Assembly (NCBI GenBank): GCA_903879335.1
Contig: CAIRLC010000011.1
Span: 82,806-146,805, forward strand
Source of the DNA: an uncultured Pseudomonadota bacterium
GTDB lineage: Bacteria; Pseudomonadota; Gammaproteobacteria; Steroidobacterales; Steroidobacteraceae
Direction: 5' to 3'
DNA length: 64,000 nucleotides
How positions within the stretch are numbered: position 1 is the stretch's first letter; the number at the start of each line of letters is the position of its first letter. Both the position numbers and the translations under genes were made by a program. Shown one piece after another: positions 1 through 9,013 of the stretch. The notes beneath the pieces were generated by a model. The model was not told the DNA's origin. It was given only the letters and a program-made list of their open reading frames with translations, and did no database searches.

Positions 1-62
1 AACCTCTCGAACACGCACAGCAGCCGAACCGTTAAGATGAATCGCATTACGGAGTATCAGCC

Positions 63-980
63 ATGAACCTTATCCGCGTTGGGCGACCCTTGTTAGCCGT
101 CCTGCTGTGCGCTTTGAGCTGGAGTGCGGTTGCCGCGTCAACCACGCTCGACATCGACGGTTTCGATCGTCTGAAGCACACCGTGCGGCTGCCGAACGGC
201 ATCACGATGGGCGTCATCGAGATGGGCCCGAAGACCGGTCGTCCCGTAGTCCTGATCCACGGCTATACCGATAGCGCACGGGATTGGGCGCCGGTGGTGT
301 CGTCGCTCGATCCATCGTGGCGATTGATCATTGTCGATATTCGTGGGCACGGCGCATCCAGCAAACCCGAGTGTTGCTACGACCGCATCGATTTCGCGTA
401 CGACCTCAAATTGCTGCTCGACCAACTCAAGATCGGGCGCGCGACGATCGTCGGGCATTCGCTCGGCAGCATCATTTCGCAGACCTTTGCAGAGTTCTGG
501 CCGGAACGCACCGAGCGTTTGGTCCTGGTCTCGTCCACCGGCGGCACGCGCGCGTCGTGTCCGGACGATGGCAGCAAGACCATGGATTTCCGCAGTGAAA
601 TCGTGAAGCTGAAAGACCCCATTGACCCCGATTCGGCCTGGATGATCGAGTGGTGGTCCTCACCGACACCGGTACCGGAGGAGTTCATTCGCCGTCAGCG
701 TGTGGATTCGGCCAACATGCCGGTTAAAGTGTGGCTGGCTGTGCTTGAGCAAGGGTTATCGGGATCCGATTTGCAATCCACGTTGCCGAAAATCGCCGCG
801 CCGACCTTGATGTTGTGGGGTGAAAAAGATCCCATCTTCGGTCCCCGCGATCGCTGCTCACTGATTCAAGCGCTACCGCAAGCCCAAGTGCATATTTTTG
901 AAGGCCTCGGTCACAACCCCTTCTGGGAACAGCCAAAAGGCTTCGCAGCCGTCCTAGTGCCGTTCATCAACGGGCACTGA
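63..980 (+). CDS. Secreted alpha/beta-fold hydrolase
   Basis: A 305-residue protein with a Sec-type signal peptide (about residues 1-25, ending in VAAS), so probably periplasmic. It shows the alpha/beta hydrolase layout: oxyanion segment VVLIHGYTD, nucleophile elbow GHSLGS, acid in LWGEKDP and the general base in GLGHNPF near the C-terminus. All three catalytic positions are present and the length is normal for the single-domain family. A GGAG at 51-54 lies eight bases before the ATG. The gene stands alone upstream of the convergent TetR gene. The substrate cannot be told from sequence; an esterase, epoxide hydrolase-like or C-C hydrolase role is possible. Confidence 0.85.
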   Translation: MNLIRVGRPLLAVLLCALSWSAVAASTTLDIDGFDRLKHTVRLPNGITMGVIEMGPKTGRPVVLIHGYTDSARDWAPVVSSLDPSWRLIIVDIRGHGASSKPECCYDRIDFAYDLKLLLDQLKIGRATIVGHSLGSIISQTFAEFWPERTERLVLVSSTGGTRASCPDDGSKTMDFRSEIVKLKDPIDPDSAWMIEWWSSPTPVPEEFIRRQRVDSANMPVKVWLAVLEQGLSGSDLQSTLPKIAAPTLMLWGEKDPIFGPRDRCSLIQALPQAQVHIFEGLGHNPFWEQPKGFAAVLVPFINGH

Positions 981-1050
981 GACCCATCGCAGCGGCGGAG
1001 TCGACCATGCCCGGTCGACCCGCTCGCAGCCCGCAAGGCGTCATGGTCGT

Positions 1051-1725
1051 CTAGCGCTCGCGGATGGGTGCTTGGAAGACCGTCGCGTGGGTTGGGAACA
1101 GAGCGGCCAACTGCCGATACGCCAGCGCATGCAGTGTCTCTCGACTCGGTTTTGGATTACCCGTCAGCAGTTCAAGCCACAAGCCATAACAGGTGGAGGT
1201 CACCAACTTGGCCAACGCGGCCGCATCACCGCCGTCTCGTCCCGCAGCGCGCAATAGATCGCTCACCAAGGCCTGTACGGTCGCGTCGTGCGCCCGATCG
1301 TGTTCTTCACACACCGAGCGGTATTGAGGTTGGGCGCGAACCTCCCCCCAAAAAGCAAACCAGACGGCCACCTTGCGGCGCTGACCCGTCGTCGCGTCAA
1401 AGTACGCATCCACATAGCCACGTAAGCGCTCGGCTGGTGAATTTCCGGAGGCCGCCAGTCGCTCAGCGACTCGGGATGCGAATTCTGTCGCGATCGAATC
1501 CAGCGCCGCGGTGTACAGCGCCTCCTTCCCGGCAAAGTACTGACTGATGGAGCCTGCCGCCATGCCCGCGGCCGCGGCAATGTCCTGCACCGTTGTTTCC
1601 CGCAATCCCAAGGTGGCGATGCAGTCGAGGGTCGCCTCGATCAAACGCCGCTCGCGATCGCGCCGCCTGCGCTCTTCGCGGGCCGAACCTACAGGTAGAA
1701 TGGAAATCTTGTTCGTAAGATTCAT
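1051..1725 (-). CDS. TetR-family regulator, BetI-like
   Basis: A 224-residue regulator. The N-terminal helix-turn-helix lies at about residues 25-70 (TTVQDIAAAAGMAAGSISQYF, then the usual KEALY) and is the TetR DNA-binding domain. The C-terminal half, including the segment YGLWLELL, resembles the ligand domain of BetI-type choline-responsive repressors. It is divergent from an MttB-family methyltransferase gene, and a perfect 18-bp palindrome lies between the two starts. A choline sulfatase and a choline-type transporter lie 7 kb away. I infer that it represses the methyltransferase gene and itself in response to a quaternary amine such as choline or betaine. The DNA-binding family is certain; the ligand is inference. 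Confidence 0.85.
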   Translation of the reverse strand: MNLTNKISILPVGSAREERRRRDRERRLIEATLDCIATLGLRETTVQDIAAAAGMAAGSISQYFAGKEALYTAALDSIATEFASRVAERLAASGNSPAERLRGYVDAYFDATTGQRRKVAVWFAFWGEVRAQPQYRSVCEEHDRAHDATVQALVSDLLRAAGRDGGDAAALAKLVTSTCYGLWLELLTGNPKPSRETLHALAYRQLAALFPTHATVFQAPIRER

Positions 1726-1760
1726 TTGTCGATTCTATTTAAGATGTTACGATCTTTCAA

Positions 1761-1778
1761 TGAATGAATATTCATTCA
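1761..1778. promoter_or_regulatory. Perfect 18-bp palindrome, likely TetR operator
   Basis: TGAATGAATATTCATTCA reads identically on both strands. It sits between the divergent starts of the TetR regulator (1725) and the methyltransferase (1803). Size, symmetry and position fit a TetR dimer operator that overlaps both promoters. Confidence 0.75.
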
Positions 1779-1802
1779 AAATTTGCACTGCGGAGCGCTG
1801 CC

Positions 1803-3383
1803 ATGTCGAGCCAACCTGAACGTCCAAGTCGCGGCCGTGGCCGTGAAGCCCTGATGGCTGCGCGCCGCTCTGGCGCGCGCTCCGCGGCCGTGCGGCCCGG
1901 ACTCCGTGGTGGCCTTTACCGACCGCTCTCGGAGCACGACATCCAGCAAATCGCCAACACCGCTTTTCGCATTCTGGCGGAGATCGGCTTTGGCGCCTTC
2001 ACGGACGAGGTGCGCGACTACGCACTGGCCGGCGGCGCCCATCTGACTGATGAAGGTCGACTGTGCTTTCCCCGCGCCATGGTGGAAGACCTCTTGGCCG
2101 GGGCGTGCAGCGAAATTGTGTATCACGGTCGCGACGAAGCACGGACGATCCGCTCCGGCGGCAACCGCGTCTACTTCGCCACCTCCGGCGAGGCCGTCCG
2201 GGTTGTCGACCCCATCACGGGCAAGTACCGACCCTCGCATCTGATCGACTTGTACGACTTCTTCCGAATGGCCGATCATCTCGACCATATCGATTTTTGT
2301 GGTCAGACCGTCGTGGCCAACGACATCTGCGAAGACGCACGCCTACACAGTCTCAACATCGCCTATGCGGGCACGGCAGCCACCACCAAACCGTTCAGCA
2401 TTTCGCTCGCGGACGCCTCGACCGTCGCTGATGTCGAAGCCTTATTCGACGAAGTTCTCGGTGGCCAAGGTCGCTTTCGCGAGCGCCCCTTCGCCGCGAT
2501 CGGCGTGTGCCCTGTGGTATCGCCACTGCGCTTTGGTCCCGACACCTCAGCGGTGCTCTGTGAAGCGGCACGCCGCGGCTTACCGATCTCGGCCTGTACC
2601 GCGCCGCAGTCAGGCGCCACGGCCCCAGCGGCGCTGGCCGGCGCACTCGCGCAGTGCACGGCCGAAGCACTCGCCATCGTGGTGCTCGCCAACCTCATCA
2701 ACCCAGGTCACCCGATCGACTTCGGGGCATGGACGTTCGTGGCCGACCTGCGCACGGGCGCCTTCACCGGCGGTAGCGGTGAAGAAGCGGTACTGCAAGC
2801 CGCGGCGGCACAGCTGGCCCGTCACTTTGGTCTGCCTGGCGTCGTCGCCGCAGGCATGACGGACGCAAAGCGCCCGGACTATCAAGCCGGTTACGAGAAG
2901 GGTCTCACCATCGCGCTGTCCGCTCTGGCGGGCGGCAATATGATTTGCGAAACCGCGGGCATGATGGGCAGCTTGATGGGGTGCTCACTTGAATCCATGT
3001 TGCTGGACAATGATCTGATCGGTGCGGTCCAGCGCACCTTGCGTGGCATCGAAGTCAGTGATGAAACCTTATCGTTCGACGTGATTGCCGCGACGGTACG
3101 GGGACCTGCGCACTATCTAGGCGCACCGCAAACCCTAGAACTGATGCAAAGTGAATATCTCTACCCGGCGGTCGGTGATCGCACCTCATTGTCGGAGTGG
3201 GAATACCGCGGATCGCCCCATCTCATGGAACGCGCGCGCGAACGCGTGGCGGAGATCATGGCCAGTCATTATCCCAAGTACCTGAGCGACGAGATCGACG
3301 GGCGCTTGCGCGCCCGCTTTGATATCCGCGTGCCCGAACACGCGATGCGGCCGGGCAACGATCGCTGGCCGAGTCGCGCCTAA
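1803..3383 (+). CDS. Trimethylamine methyltransferase (MttB) family protein
   Basis: A 526-residue MttB-superfamily protein. I chose the ATG at 1803 because CGGAG lies eight bases upstream; an in-frame ATG at 1764 lies inside the operator palindrome. The N-terminus is arginine-rich. The body keeps the TIM-barrel family features, for example GACSEIVYHGRD, AGMTDAKRPDYQAGYEK and the glycine-rich AGGNMICETAGMMGS. No in-frame amber codon is present, so this is a non-pyrrolysine member, a group that includes glycine-betaine methyltransferases delivering methyl groups to a corrinoid protein. No corrinoid protein or reductive activator is visible in the window. A role in quaternary amine demethylation is inferred from the BetI-like neighbour and the choline genes. 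Confidence 0.8.
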   Translation: MSSQPERPSRGRGREALMAARRSGARSAAVRPGLRGGLYRPLSEHDIQQIANTAFRILAEIGFGAFTDEVRDYALAGGAHLTDEGRLCFPRAMVEDLLAGACSEIVYHGRDEARTIRSGGNRVYFATSGEAVRVVDPITGKYRPSHLIDLYDFFRMADHLDHIDFCGQTVVANDICEDARLHSLNIAYAGTAATTKPFSISLADASTVADVEALFDEVLGGQGRFRERPFAAIGVCPVVSPLRFGPDTSAVLCEAARRGLPISACTAPQSGATAPAALAGALAQCTAEALAIVVLANLINPGHPIDFGAWTFVADLRTGAFTGGSGEEAVLQAAAAQLARHFGLPGVVAAGMTDAKRPDYQAGYEKGLTIALSALAGGNMICETAGMMGSLMGCSLESMLLDNDLIGAVQRTLRGIEVSDETLSFDVIAATVRGPAHYLGAPQTLELMQSEYLYPAVGDRTSLSEWEYRGSPHLMERARERVAEIMASHYPKYLSDEIDGRLRARFDIRVPEHAMRPGNDRWPSRA

Positions 3384-3637
3384 TCCTCGCGACTGGTGAC
3401 GGTCCCGCCGAGCACCTTCAACACGAACACTGCTCGGTCGGGGCCGCCAAGCGTTGGATGCATCTCAGCGGTGAGCGCGGCCATCACGACATCGTAATCA
3501 CCGCGGACTTGCGTGCTCATCGCATTGGTCTCAACTGTGATACCCGGTTGCGCATTGAGTCGCGCAATGAAATCCTTAATCGGCGGCACATAGTCGCCAT
3601 TCAGCGGATACAAACTGATATCGACCGCTACTTGCAC
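3380..3637 (-). CDS. Thiamine-binding-like protein (YkoF/MTH1187 family)
   Basis: An 85-residue protein resembling the MTH1187/YkoF ferredoxin-like fold that binds thiamine or hydroxymethylpyrimidine. Family marks are the opening VAVDISLYPL, the middle GITVETNAMSTQVRGDYD and the late hydrophobic strand AVFVLKVLGG. It is the last gene of a minus-strand run: its start overlaps the end of the gamma-glutamyltransferase gene by 10 bp, which suggests translational coupling. Its end overlaps the convergent methyltransferase gene by 4 bp. In this family the exact ligand is often unknown, and nothing here fixes it. Confidence 0.7.
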   Translation of the reverse strand: MQVAVDISLYPLNGDYVPPIKDFIARLNAQPGITVETNAMSTQVRGDYDVVMAALTAEMHPTLGGPDRAVFVLKVLGGTVTSRED

Positions 3638-5310
3638 GGACAGTCCCTCTCTTTAGGAATCACCACGGACGCGCCCCGCCCGCGTGGATCCGAGGCCGCC
3701 TCCACATGTTCTGGCGTCACCGAGATCGCCTGCACATCACCCATGGACCAACCCTGATCTTCGAAGCGATAGCCTTTGCCGCTCAGGGTATTCATGACCT
3801 CAGCATCCAAAAATCGGTTCGGCTCAAGGAAGATCACGGAATCCGGCAAGAGTTGATGATGGAAGCGCGGTAACGCAACGGCATCCACCAGCGACAAGCC
3901 AGCATCGCGCCAGTTCGCGATCACTTGGAATACGGTGGTGAAGATGCGCGATCCACCCGGCGTGCCGACCACCAAGGCCACTTTGCCGCCTTTGGTGAGA
4001 ATGGTTGGCGTCATGGACGACAATGGACGCTTACCTGGCGCGATCGCATTCGCATCGCCGCCGACGACACCGTAGATGTTCGGCACGCCAGGCTTAATCG
4101 AAAAATCATCCATTTCATTGTTGAGCAAGAAGCCAGCGCCTCGGACGACCGCGCCACTGCCAAAGGTATCGTTCAAGGTGTAGGTGATCGCAACCGCATT
4201 CCCGTCGCGGTCCAAGACCGAGTAATGCGTCGTCTGATGATGTTCCTTCAAGCCCGGCAACACTTGATCGGTCGGGCTCAGCTTCTGTGGATCGATCTCG
4301 CGGGCACGCGCGGCGATGTAGGCGGGATCCGTCAGCGCCGCAACCGGCACCGAGACAAAATCAGGATCTCCCAAATACTCGGCACGATCGGCAAATACCC
4401 GCTTCTCGATTTCAGCCACACGATGGACATAGTCCACTGAGTTCGGCGGTACGCCAGCAAAATCTGCCGAACGCGCCGACTTCATGCCTAACAACTGCAG
4501 CAGCGCAATACCGCCTGAACTCGGCGGCGGCGCCGTGATGACATGGTAGCCGTCCGTCTCCGCCTGCAGCGGCGCGCGCCAAATTGCCTTGTAGTCCGCA
4601 AGATCTTGCGCATCGATCAGGCCATGGTCCTGACGCATCGTGCCCGTGATGAGTTTCGCAGTCTGCCCACGATAAAAATCGTCGGGCCCGGCAGCCGCAA
4701 TTCGTTTCAACACGGCCGCGAGCGCCGGTTGGCGAAACCGTTGGCCGGCATGGATGCGGAAGTACTGCCCGAAATTGGTGCGACCCCGCATCGCCTGAGT
4801 TTCTTCAGCGGCCCCCGCGGCCAACGCTTTCGAGGCAACGAAGCCTTGTGAGGCTAGGCGGATCGCTGGTGCGACATCTGCAGACCACGACAGGACACCA
4901 AAGCGGTGGTGCAGTTCGTATAACCCAGCGACGCTGCCCGGCACGCCCGCGGCCAAGGCCCCGATCGTGCTCGCGTTCGGAATCGGGTTCCCCTGAGCGT
5001 CCAGATACATGGTTGCGGTCGCCCGATGCGGGGCGCGCTCACGGTAGTCGAGAAAATAGGGCTCGCCATTCATCCAGAGGGTCGCAAGCCCGCCACCGCC
5101 TAAATTACCGGCTTCCGGATAGGTGACGGCCAACGCAAAGCCGGCGGCCACCGCAGCATCGACTGCGTTGCCACCGGCGCGCAGCACCTCTTCGGCCGCC
5201 GCCGTGGCATGAACATCGGCCGTGGCCACTGCCGCGCGACCGGCGAACGCCGCACTGCTGTAGACCGCCAGCAGCAGCACACCCAGTCTCATAATTTTTC
5301 GCATATCCAT
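3628..5310 (-). CDS. ggt: Gamma-glutamyltransferase
   Basis: A 560-residue periplasmic Ntn-hydrolase that transfers or hydrolyses gamma-glutamyl groups, for example from glutathione. A signal peptide covers about residues 1-24. The precursor should cleave before Thr360 in TTHYSVLDRDGNAV, the family's self-processing site and nucleophile. The small-subunit GSG, the SSMTPT segment and VGTPGGSRI are also present. Length is typical. The ATG at 5310 has GGAG six bases before it; upstream in-frame codons lack a site. It follows an SDR gene closely and overlaps the next gene, so it belongs to the five-gene operon that begins with the S9 peptidase. Confidence 0.9.
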   Translation of the reverse strand: MDMRKIMRLGVLLLAVYSSAAFAGRAAVATADVHATAAAEEVLRAGGNAVDAAVAAGFALAVTYPEAGNLGGGGLATLWMNGEPYFLDYRERAPHRATATMYLDAQGNPIPNASTIGALAAGVPGSVAGLYELHHRFGVLSWSADVAPAIRLASQGFVASKALAAGAAEETQAMRGRTNFGQYFRIHAGQRFRQPALAAVLKRIAAAGPDDFYRGQTAKLITGTMRQDHGLIDAQDLADYKAIWRAPLQAETDGYHVITAPPPSSGGIALLQLLGMKSARSADFAGVPPNSVDYVHRVAEIEKRVFADRAEYLGDPDFVSVPVAALTDPAYIAARAREIDPQKLSPTDQVLPGLKEHHQTTHYSVLDRDGNAVAITYTLNDTFGSGAVVRGAGFLLNNEMDDFSIKPGVPNIYGVVGGDANAIAPGKRPLSSMTPTILTKGGKVALVVGTPGGSRIFTTVFQVIANWRDAGLSLVDAVALPRFHHQLLPDSVIFLEPNRFLDAEVMNTLSGKGYRFEDQGWSMGDVQAISVTPEHVEAASDPRGRGASVVIPKERDCPCK

Positions 5311-5329
5311 CTCTTTCTCCACGCCGTAC

Positions 5330-6079
5330 TTACTTACCGGCGGAATACCCAAAATCAATTGACAATAAGGCCCCAGTGATTGCTGCCGCTTCGGGCCGCG
5401 CCAGATACTCGATCAGCGAAGCCACTTCGTCGGGTTCGATGAAGCGCGCCCGAGCGCCCTGCGGATAGCCAGACAACAAGCGCTGATAGTAAGCCTCTGG
5501 GTCGCCACCGCCATAGCGTTCCGCTTGAAAGGCCAACATCGGTGTCTTGACGTCACCGGGGCACACCGCCAACACCCGCACGTCACCGGCAAGCTCAAGC
5601 GCCAGCGCTTTGGTAAACAGCGAGACCGCGCCTTTAGATGCGCAGTAGAGCGCGGCGCCGGTGTTACCCTGTATCCCCGCATCGGATGACAAATTGACGA
5701 TGAGGCCCGATCGGTCGCGCAGATGTGGGATTGCCGCCGCGGATAGAAAATACAGCGCCTTGAAATTGACCCCCATCACGAGGTCGAAGTCGTCTTCCGA
5801 CGTCAGCTCAGTCGGTCCTTCGCGCCAAACGCCTGCCACATTGACCAAGACATCCAACCCACCGGCGCTCGCCACCGCCCAATCAACCACCGCGCGACAC
5901 GAACCCGGTGTGCGCAGATCGGCGGCGTAGGCGCTCACCTGCAGACGCTCGGCCAGCGCATCAAGCGCAGGGCCAGGCAAATCCGTGATCAGCACTCGAT
6001 CGCCAAGGCGTGCAAACCGTGCCGCAACCGCCGCACCAATGCCGCCGGCTGCGCCCGTCACCAACACGACGCGCGTCAT
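5330..6079 (-). CDS. SDR-family oxidoreductase
   Basis: A 249-residue classical short-chain dehydrogenase. The Rossmann motif TGAAGGIGA is at about residues 8-16, NVAG at about 83, and the catalytic Ser and Tyr-x-x-x-Lys occur in NLSSDAG and YCASKG. The C-terminus SIDFGYSAG is typical. The start overlaps the stop of the preceding SDR gene by 4 bp (ATGA), so the two are coupled and may act on successive steps or form a pair. The acidic residue after the second strand (TDLPG) suggests NAD(H) preference. The substrate is unknown. Confidence 0.88.
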   Translation of the reverse strand: MTRVVLVTGAAGGIGAAVAARFARLGDRVLITDLPGPALDALAERLQVSAYAADLRTPGSCRAVVDWAVASAGGLDVLVNVAGVWREGPTELTSEDDFDLVMGVNFKALYFLSAAAIPHLRDRSGLIVNLSSDAGIQGNTGAALYCASKGAVSLFTKALALELAGDVRVLAVCPGDVKTPMLAFQAERYGGGDPEAYYQRLLSGYPQGARARFIEPDEVASLIEYLARPEAAAITGALLSIDFGYSAGK

Positions 6080-6831
6080 GGGCGTGACTCAACGATGGAA
6101 TTACCGCCATCCACCACGAGCATTTGGCCGGTGATGTACGAGGCTGACGAACTGGCTAGAAAGGCGATCGCCGCCGCCACCTCAGCCGGCCGGCCCGAGC
6201 GCTCGAACGGCGTAGCACGCCCCGCCGCCACCTCCGCTGGCGTTTGTGAGCCCGTCGCGATCCAGCCCGGGGCGATCGCATTCACCGTAATTCCGGCGGT
6301 CGCGACTTCCAGCGCCAACGACCGCGTGAATCCAAGCAACCCGGCCTTCGCTGCCGAATAGGCCGCATCGCCGGCAACCCCCGCCACAGCGCCGGTGGTG
6401 GAGGAAATGTTGACAATGCGGCCGTAATGGCGCGACAGCATCCCGGGGAGCACGGCCTGTGTCACCAAAAACGCGCTGGTGAGATTGCGATCAACGATGC
6501 CGCGCCACAGCTCCAGTGACATCGTCGCCACCGGCAGTTGCGCATCAACCACGCCGCCTGATGCCATCCCCGCATTGTTGACGAGGATATCGACGGGGCC
6601 TGCGTGAGCGATCAGGTCGTGAACAACCGTGGGGTCGGTCAAATCGCCGACAAAGGCGCAGGCGTCATAACCTTGGGCCACCAATTCAGCGGTGCGCGCC
6701 TGAACGCGGTCGCTTAATCCCGCCAAAATCAGCCGGTGGCCCGCCTTCGCGAGCGCTTCAGCGGCCGCGTAGCCTATGCCGTCCGGGCTCCCGGCGCCCG
6801 TCACTAGGGCGCCGCAGGTCGATGGGGCCAT
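6076..6831 (-). CDS. SDR-family oxidoreductase
   Basis: A 251-residue classical SDR. It shows TGAGSPDGIGYA as the nucleotide-binding loop (slightly extended), NNAG at about residue 88, NISSTTG with the catalytic Ser, and YSAAKAG with Tyr and Lys. The ending YITGQMLVVDGGNS is the standard family C-terminus. It lies 27 bp after the S9 peptidase gene and overlaps the next SDR by 4 bp. It could be a 3-oxoacyl-ACP reductase or a sugar or alcohol dehydrogenase; the sequence does not decide. Confidence 0.88.
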   Translation of the reverse strand: MAPSTCGALVTGAGSPDGIGYAAAEALAKAGHRLILAGLSDRVQARTAELVAQGYDACAFVGDLTDPTVVHDLIAHAGPVDILVNNAGMASGGVVDAQLPVATMSLELWRGIVDRNLTSAFLVTQAVLPGMLSRHYGRIVNISSTTGAVAGVAGDAAYSAAKAGLLGFTRSLALEVATAGITVNAIAPGWIATGSQTPAEVAAGRATPFERSGRPAEVAAAIAFLASSSASYITGQMLVVDGGNSIVESRP

Positions 6832-6858
6832 GGCAGCCCTCCAAGTGATGGGCCGCCA

Positions 6859-8868
6859 TTATAGGCCGGCTGAGGGCGTCGACTGCGTCGGGGCGTACTT
6901 ACTGAGGAATGTTTCGACCTCACGCAACATCAGTGCTCGGTCGCTTTCTTTGTGCAGCGAGTGGTCGGCGCCCGGCAGCTTGACGTAGCGGTGAGCCTTG
7001 CCGGCCTTGGTCAGCGCCTTATCCATCGCGTCGCCCTGATGGGCGGGCACCTGCGCGTCCATATCGCCTTGGAAAAAGAGTACCGGCACCTGGAAGTCGG
7101 CGGCGTGTTCGCGCGGCGAATCGCGGCGTAATTTTTCCCGATCGGTGCCGATCTGGCGCTGAATGATCTTGGCATCCACCCAGTTATAGCCATCATCAAA
7201 GAGCATGGCGAGATCACTGATCCCGGCAATACTGATCGCACACCGATACAGCTCTGGATTGCGTTGCGCGCCCAAGAAGGCCTCATAGCCGCCAAAACTC
7301 CACCCCAAAATACAAATTTTCTCAGGGTCCGCGATACCTTGCGCAATCGACCACCGCGTGGCGTCGGTCACGTCTTCAAAGGTCACGCCACCCCAATCCT
7401 GATGGGCGGCAAAAAACCAATCAGAGCCATAGCCGCTCGATCCGCGAAAATTCATCTGCAACACCGCGTAACCGCGTGACGTCAGGAACTGTGTGAGGAA
7501 AAAATATCCCCACGTGTCGCGTGCGATCGGGCCGCCGTGCGGCATCACCACGAGCGGTAAATGTTTGGCCTCCTGACCGATCGGTATCGACAAATAACCG
7601 GGTATCGAGGTGCCATCGCGAGCGGGGTATTGGATGGGCTGCATCGACGACATCGCACTGGCGGGCAGCTCGGGTGGCATCGCATTCACGACCGTCAAGC
7701 GCTTGGTGTCTAAGTCGAGCACACGAAAGGCCGGCCAAGCCTTATCGCTACGCGATTCGATCAGGTATACGCGATGGCTATCAGAACTGCCTGCTATCGT
7801 GTTGAAGGTATCCGGCAACAATTTATTGACTGCCGTCAGGATGTCCTCGACGCGCGGATCGATGGCGTAGAACGTCGGCTTTTCACCCTCGATTTCAACA
7901 CCCTCCAAGCTGCCATCTTTGGCGAATTGATAGCTGGAAATATCAAAGCGGGTGCTGGAGAACACCGGCTGGGGTTCGTCCTTACCGGTCAGGTCATAAC
8001 GCCATAAAGCCTCACGACTGCCGTGAGCGGACGCGGACGTCGCATACACCTCATTGGCCTGCGTGGCGGAAAACGCGATCGGCGAGAAACTGCGGTCTCG
8101 GCTGAAGGCCTCCCAACGCTCAATACGCTTCAAATCAGATTCGCCAGCGAGACGGGCGTAATACATCTCAGCCGTACCAGACACACCAAATCCTAAGCGC
8201 ACGAGGCCATCCGAGTCGGTCAACCAGTGCCGAATGGGCGGATGGGCGGATTGGCGCATCTTCAGGCGGCCGGTCCGGATGTTGAGCTCAAAGACCGCCG
8301 GGGCCGCGTGAGTGCCCACGTTACCGAGGACGCCGGCGACGGAACTGCGCTGACCGTGGGCATCAAAGCCTTCATCGGCCTCGATCAGTACGGTATCCGG
8401 CACGCCGGTATGCCATTGCAACACTCGGTCCAGGAACTGGCCCTGCACCATGGTCGAATTCTGCAGCAACACCAGCATGTTGCTGCCCGAGGCATCTACC
8501 GCCACGAGGCGCGTAACGCCGTACACCAGACCACCGTCCTGCGTCAGCCCGGCAAGACTACAGAGCAGTCGTTCATTCGTCGCGAACTTGCACCACTGGA
8601 AGCGAAAATCGGCGGGCTCTGAGATCACCACACGCGGCGCGTTTTCGGGGTGCACTCGATCAATCACCACCACCCCCGCTCTGCCCTTCGTGGATTTAAT
8701 CAACGACAGGTATCGAGCATCCGGCGAGATCGCCACCTGCGACACTGGAGGGCGTGCGGCCAACGCCTCCAGAGGCAATGGGTCGGCCATTACGGCCTGC
8801 AGCGCAAGCCCGCCCGCCACGAGGCCAAGGAGCCAAGCCTGGGTGAACGGTAAGTGCTGACTGCGCAT
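6859..8868 (-). CDS. S9-family prolyl oligopeptidase-like peptidase
   Basis: A 669-residue exported serine peptidase. The ATG at 8868 has AAGGAG seven bases upstream and is followed by a signal peptide ending in AVMA (about residue 29). Residues 40-400 form the beta-propeller-like region. The C-terminal alpha/beta hydrolase domain carries the triad: Ser524 in GWSFGGY, Asp604 in GDMDAQVP and His636 in GADHS. The fold and spacing match dipeptidyl/acylaminoacyl peptidases. It heads the operon with two SDRs, gamma-glutamyltransferase and the thiamine-binding-like gene. A role in processing short peptides or gamma-glutamyl compounds is a guess. Confidence 0.9.
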   Translation of the reverse strand: MRSQHLPFTQAWLLGLVAGGLALQAVMADPLPLEALAARPPVSQVAISPDARYLSLIKSTKGRAGVVVIDRVHPENAPRVVISEPADFRFQWCKFATNERLLCSLAGLTQDGGLVYGVTRLVAVDASGSNMLVLLQNSTMVQGQFLDRVLQWHTGVPDTVLIEADEGFDAHGQRSSVAGVLGNVGTHAAPAVFELNIRTGRLKMRQSAHPPIRHWLTDSDGLVRLGFGVSGTAEMYYARLAGESDLKRIERWEAFSRDRSFSPIAFSATQANEVYATSASAHGSREALWRYDLTGKDEPQPVFSSTRFDISSYQFAKDGSLEGVEIEGEKPTFYAIDPRVEDILTAVNKLLPDTFNTIAGSSDSHRVYLIESRSDKAWPAFRVLDLDTKRLTVVNAMPPELPASAMSSMQPIQYPARDGTSIPGYLSIPIGQEAKHLPLVVMPHGGPIARDTWGYFFLTQFLTSRGYAVLQMNFRGSSGYGSDWFFAAHQDWGGVTFEDVTDATRWSIAQGIADPEKICILGWSFGGYEAFLGAQRNPELYRCAISIAGISDLAMLFDDGYNWVDAKIIQRQIGTDREKLRRDSPREHAADFQVPVLFFQGDMDAQVPAHQGDAMDKALTKAGKAHRYVKLPGADHSLHKESDRALMLREVETFLSKYAPTQSTPSAGL

Positions 8869-9013
8869 CACGAGCTCCTTGCAATGACAGCCGCAGTGTC
8901 CCACCGCTTCACGCTGCGCCGCAATCGGGTTCGCCGGCGACGCAATCCGCTCTCAAGATCGAGCCTATTCGTGCGAGGATCCGCTTTACTTCATTTTTGC
9001 CCACGACCGCATC

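Noticed and set aside
1000..1019. Hairpin after the alpha/beta hydrolase gene (GTCGACC / GGTCGAC)
   Set aside because: A 7-bp stem without a T run is too weak to call a terminator with confidence.
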